The notes beneath the pieces are model-generated. The model made no database searches, was not told the DNA's origin, and saw only the letters and a list, made by a program, of their open reading frames with translations. From Thermoguttaceae bacterium (GTDB taxonomy: Bacteria; Planctomycetota; Planctomycetia; Pirellulales; Thermoguttaceae), in NCBI GenBank assembly GCA_017937685.1, contig JAGBDD010000188.1:1-46807 (forward strand): DNA of 46,807 bases, in the 5' to 3' direction. Of the stretch, positions 44,130 through 46,807 are shown in pieces; position 1 is the stretch's first letter, and every line of letters starts with the position of its first letter. Made by a program: the position numbers and the translations under genes.

Positions 44130-46055
44130 ATGCGACTCGCTCAACGTCCTTTCGAACGTCTGTCGCGCGGCGCCGGTCTCGCGGTCGCGCTCGGTTTGCT
44201 CGTCGTTTCGTCGACGGCGTTCGGTCAATACACCCCGGAACAAATTTTGAAACAACGTCCGACGCAAGCCGACGTCGAAATCGACGAACCGACCGCCGCG
44301 GAAACGCCGAACTGCGAAGTAAAACCGTTTAAAGAAGGCGGTTATCAAGGCGTTTGCCTTTACGCGCCGAACGGAACGACGCCGCTTCGCGTTTGGTGCG
44401 CTCCGCCTCCGAAAGAAGGCGCCCGCGCGACGGTCGAACAAATCCGCTTCTTCCGCGACGGTCGCGAAGTTTACCGCGACGTCCTCGGCAAGGAGGCGCG
44501 TTGGCTCAACGCCGGAGGCAGCCGCCGCGGCGCGGTCGACAAAACGAAGAAAATCGTCGCTTGGCTCTCGATCTCGCCGGAAGAAGCGACCGCCGAAATC
44601 GTCGCCGCGCTCGCGACGAACGACTTCGAACGCTTCCAACGCGTCGCGCTGACGTCCGACGACCTGAAAACGCTCGGGCTCGGCGGCTCGCTCGCGCAAG
44701 AACTCGAACGTCAAATCGCCGCCGCGGACGCCGACGGGTTCGCGAAACTCGCCGCCGCGTTGAAACTTCCCGCCGACGTTCGTTGGGGCGCGTTCAACGG
44801 CAACCGTCCGGCGACGATTCCGGCCGGGCAAGACGGGCTCGCGAAAGATTTGACAGTTTATTACAACGCCAACGTCGTCGTCGTTAAAGGAGACGACGCG
44901 GCGCAAAGCCAACAACTTTTCGTCGGCGACCTCGTTAAAGTCGGCGACGTTTGGAAGATTGTCGGGCTCCCGAGCGGCGAACCGTTCGGCGAAGCGACCG
45001 GCGTCGTTTCCGCGTCCTCCGTCTTCTTCCCGGCCGAAGGCGCCGCCGTCGCCGGAGCGGAAGGAGCCGGAAACGCCGAAATCGGCGCCGAGCTGACCGC
45101 CGCCTATCAAGCGCTCGAAGCCGCGTCGCCAACCGAATATCCCGCCGCTTGCGAAAAAACGTTCAATCTGCTCCTGACCCTCGCGGCGCAAACCCCGAGC
45201 GAGGAAACGAGCCTCGTTTCGCAAGCCGCCGACTTGGCGCTCGGCGGCGTCCAATCCGGACTTTACCCGGCGGGCGCGGAAAAACTCGCCGCGTTGACCG
45301 ACGTTTACAAAGATTCGTCGAACGCCGAGCTGAAAGCGCACGTCCGCTATCGCCAAATCACCGCCGACTATTACGCGGTCGCCCAAGCGACGCCGCGTCC
45401 GAAAGACTCCGAACTTGCGCTCGCGCAAGAAAAATACGCCGAAGACCTCGCGACCTTCGTCGAAGAATACGCGACGACGAGCGCCGGCGCCGAAGCGACG
45501 CTAAGCCTCGCGATGAACAACGAGTATATGGTCGAAAACGAGACCGCCGCGAGTTATTATTCGCAAGTCGCGCAAAACTTCCCGGAATCGCAACTCGGCA
45601 AAAAAGCCGCGGGCGCGCTCGCTCGACTCCAAGCGGAGGGCGGCGAACTGAAACTCCCGGCGGCCCGCTACTTCGGCGGAGGCGTTTGCGACCTCGCCGC
45701 GCTCAAAGGAAAACCGACCGTCGTCTTCTGTTGGGCGAGTTGGGAACCGGACAGCGTCGACGCGATGAAGCGTCTCGCGGCGGGCGGAACGTTCAACGTC
45801 GTCGGCGTCAACCTCGACGCGGCCCCGAATCCGGAAGCGACCGCCGAAGAACAAAGCGCGTTCTATAAGGAACTCGTCGCCGGTCAACCTTGGAAAAACG
45901 TCTGCGACCCCGCCGGGCTCGACGGCGCGCTCGCGACCGCCCTCGGGATTCAAAACGCGCCTTGGATCATTTTGATCGACAAAACCGGCAAAGTCGTTCG
46001 CTCGAACGTTACAAACGTCGAAGAACTCGAAAGTTTCCTCGCCGAAATGAAGTAA
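44130..46055 (+). CDS. Exported thioredoxin-fold (TlpA-like) protein lacking the CxxC motif
   Basis: The protein has 641 residues, with a signal peptide (GLAVALGLLVVSSTAFG|QY). An N-terminal domain (60-300) includes FERFQRVALTSDDLKTLG and a DVWKIVGLPSGEPF strand. A helical, TPR-like middle (about 310-505) includes YSQVAQNFPESQLGKKAAGAL. The C-terminal 130 residues are a thioredoxin fold: LKGKPTVVFCWASWEPDSVDAMK, VVGVNLD, the cis-Pro region NAPWIILIDKTGKVV, and the end ELESFLAEMK. At the active site WCxxC is replaced by WEPDS, so both redox cysteines are absent. A binding or scaffold role in the periplasm is therefore more likely than oxidoreduction. The ATG has AAGGAG 9 nt upstream, and a terminator follows. 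Confidence 0.85.
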   Translation: MRLAQRPFERLSRGAGLAVALGLLVVSSTAFGQYTPEQILKQRPTQADVEIDEPTAAETPNCEVKPFKEGGYQGVCLYAPNGTTPLRVWCAPPPKEGARATVEQIRFFRDGREVYRDVLGKEARWLNAGGSRRGAVDKTKKIVAWLSISPEEATAEIVAALATNDFERFQRVALTSDDLKTLGLGGSLAQELERQIAAADADGFAKLAAALKLPADVRWGAFNGNRPATIPAGQDGLAKDLTVYYNANVVVVKGDDAAQSQQLFVGDLVKVGDVWKIVGLPSGEPFGEATGVVSASSVFFPAEGAAVAGAEGAGNAEIGAELTAAYQALEAASPTEYPAACEKTFNLLLTLAAQTPSEETSLVSQAADLALGGVQSGLYPAGAEKLAALTDVYKDSSNAELKAHVRYRQITADYYAVAQATPRPKDSELALAQEKYAEDLATFVEEYATTSAGAEATLSLAMNNEYMVENETAASYYSQVAQNFPESQLGKKAAGALARLQAEGGELKLPAARYFGGGVCDLAALKGKPTVVFCWASWEPDSVDAMKRLAAGGTFNVVGVNLDAAPNPEATAEEQSAFYKELVAGQPWKNVCDPAGLDGALATALGIQNAPWIILIDKTGKVVRSNVTNVEELESFLAEMK

Positions 46056-46093
46056 AACGCGCCAATTCGGCCCAATAAACCGAACGCGCAAAC

Positions 46094-46130
46094 GCCCGTC
46101 GTCGACGCAATGTCGGCGGCGGGCTTTTTT
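46094..46130 (+). terminator. Intrinsic terminator between convergent genes
   Basis: A 13-bp stem (46094-46106 / 46112-46124, two G-U pairs) with a 5-base loop, followed by six T. It ends at the stop codon of the minus-strand gene. Confidence 0.88.
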
Positions 46131-46807
46131 ATTCTTTTTCTTCCGGCGTTTCCAATTTTTTCGTTTCTTCTCCGCCTGCCGATTTCTCCGCTTCTTCTCC
46201 GCTCGCCAATTTTTCCGTTTCTTCTCCGTTCGCCGATTTCTCCGCTTCTTCTCCGCTCGCCAATTTCTCTCGGCGCGCCGCCCAATCTTCGACCGCGTCC
46301 GCCGCCTTTTCCGACCATTCCGTCGCTTTCGCCGACGCCGCCTCGCTCCACTCGTCCGCTTTCGCCGACGCTTTTTCCGTCAACTCCGCCGCTTTTTCGC
46401 GAACCGGGGCCGACGCTTCCCAAAGCGTCGCTTGCGCCGCTTCCCAATCGGCCTTCGCCCGCTCCTCGACCGCTTTCGCGGACGCCGCGTCGCTCCATTC
46501 TTCCGCTTTCGCCGTCGCCGCGTCCTTCAACTCCGCCGCTTTCTCCGCCGCGTTCTCCTTTAACTCCGCCGCTCTCGCCGCCGCCGCTTCGCTCCATTCT
46601 TCCGCTTTTTCGCGCGCCGGAGCCGACGCTTCCCAAAGCGCCGTTTTTTGCTCGTCGAACGTTTCCTTCGCCGCCGTCCAATCGGCTTTCGCTCGCGCCT
46701 CGACCGCTTGCGCCGCGCGGGCCCGATCTTCCGCGATCTTTTCTCGGTCGGCGTCGGAACACCCGCCGCTAAGCGCCGCCGTCAAAACCGCTAAAATCGC
46801 AACAGTC
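46129..46807 (-). CDS. Ala/Glu/Lys/Trp-rich coiled-coil lipoprotein, N-terminus cut by window end
   Basis: The frame is open to the last base, so the true start is probably outside. The visible start reads TVAILAVLTAALSGGC, a hydrophobic signal ending at a lipobox-like cysteine, so the product is probably a lipoprotein. The rest is almost purely helical, with repeated Trp-containing segments (KADWTAAK, ALWEASAP, AEEWSEAA, ADEWSEAASAKATEWSEK) that look internally duplicated, and an 18-residue repeat at the C-terminus. It resembles apolipoprotein/LEA-like surface helices by composition only. Function unknown; it may span the periplasm or pack against membranes. A TTG at 46785 is in frame but would cut off part of the signal sequence. 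Confidence 0.72.
   Translation of the reverse strand, partial: TVAILAVLTAALSGGCSDADREKIAEDRARAAQAVEARAKADWTAAKETFDEQKTALWEASAPAREKAEEWSEAAAARAAELKENAAEKAAELKDAATAKAEEWSDAASAKAVEERAKADWEAAQATLWEASAPVREKAAELTEKASAKADEWSEAASAKATEWSEKAADAVEDWAARREKLASGEEAEKSANGEETEKLASGEEAEKSAGGEETKKLETPEEKE
46157..46268 (-). repeat. 54-bp in-frame repeat at the lipoprotein C-terminus
   Basis: About two copies with a 54-bp period encode LASGEEAEKSANGEETEK. The shared string gccgatttctccgcttc starts at 46178 and 46232. Confidence 0.8.

Noticed and set aside
1..46807. tRNA, rRNA, CRISPR, transposase or phage genes
   Set aside because: I looked for regular spacer-repeat arrays, transposase or integrase motifs and cloverleaf-like sequence and saw none; the short tandem repeats present lie within protein genes or at one gene start.

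Overview
This window looks like chromosomal DNA of a planctomycete, probably a host-associated Pirellulales/Thermoguttaceae-type bacterium. That is an inference from gene content and style, not from a marker gene. The signs are a membrane-anchored Ser/Thr kinase, an FHA-sigma54 activator, an FGE-type protein with SHD1-like and carboxypeptidase-regulatory-like domains, an excisionase-type HTH/receiver protein, a Cys-rich secreted protein, a BamA with very long low-complexity inserts, and a GH38-like protein of planctomycete type. The DNA is GC-rich and extremely CpG-rich, so very long antisense shadow ORFs are common. I saw no rRNA, tRNA, CRISPR array, insertion sequence or prophage.

Layout. 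1-7165: end of a TMEM43-like membrane protein, an FGE-like secreted protein (minus) whose start region is tandemly duplicated, and a large three-TM envelope protein with Asn/Gln/Glu-rich repeats. 7555-12403: betaine-lipid enzyme BtaA, a terminator, then a GH38-like protein. 12594-21598 (all minus): a haem-motif PD40 propeller protein, an OprP/O-type porin, and a likely signalling group of FHA-sigma54 activator, ASCH protein and Ser/Thr kinase. 21879-25334 (minus): xylose isomerase, APS kinase and TsaB. 25740-29722: SH3b protein (plus), then a soluble histidine kinase and an HTH-receiver protein (minus). 30550-32873: two neighbouring fasciclin-domain proteins behind an AT-rich 827-base leader. 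33379-36148: PPi-type phosphofructokinase and a polysaccharide pyruvyl transferase-family protein. 36230-46807: primary-type sigma factor (minus) divergent from BamA, a small exported protein (minus), a Cys-rich secreted protein, a cysteine-less thioredoxin-fold protein, and a partial coiled-coil lipoprotein (minus).

How it fits together. Many genes serve the cell envelope (BamA, porin, SH3b, fasciclin, Cys-rich, thioredoxin-fold and kinase ectodomain proteins). Housekeeping and carbon genes (xylA, pfp, cysC, tsaB, sigma factor) are interspersed, mostly as single-gene units with their own promoters or hairpin terminators. The best candidate for an uncharacterised system is the kinase-ASCH-FHA/sigma54 group. 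Two other striking signals are a 74-bp duplication that creates an overlapping upstream ORF before the FGE-like gene, and a 19-nt AT-rich motif found in three separate intergenic regions. No function was confirmed experimentally or by database search here.
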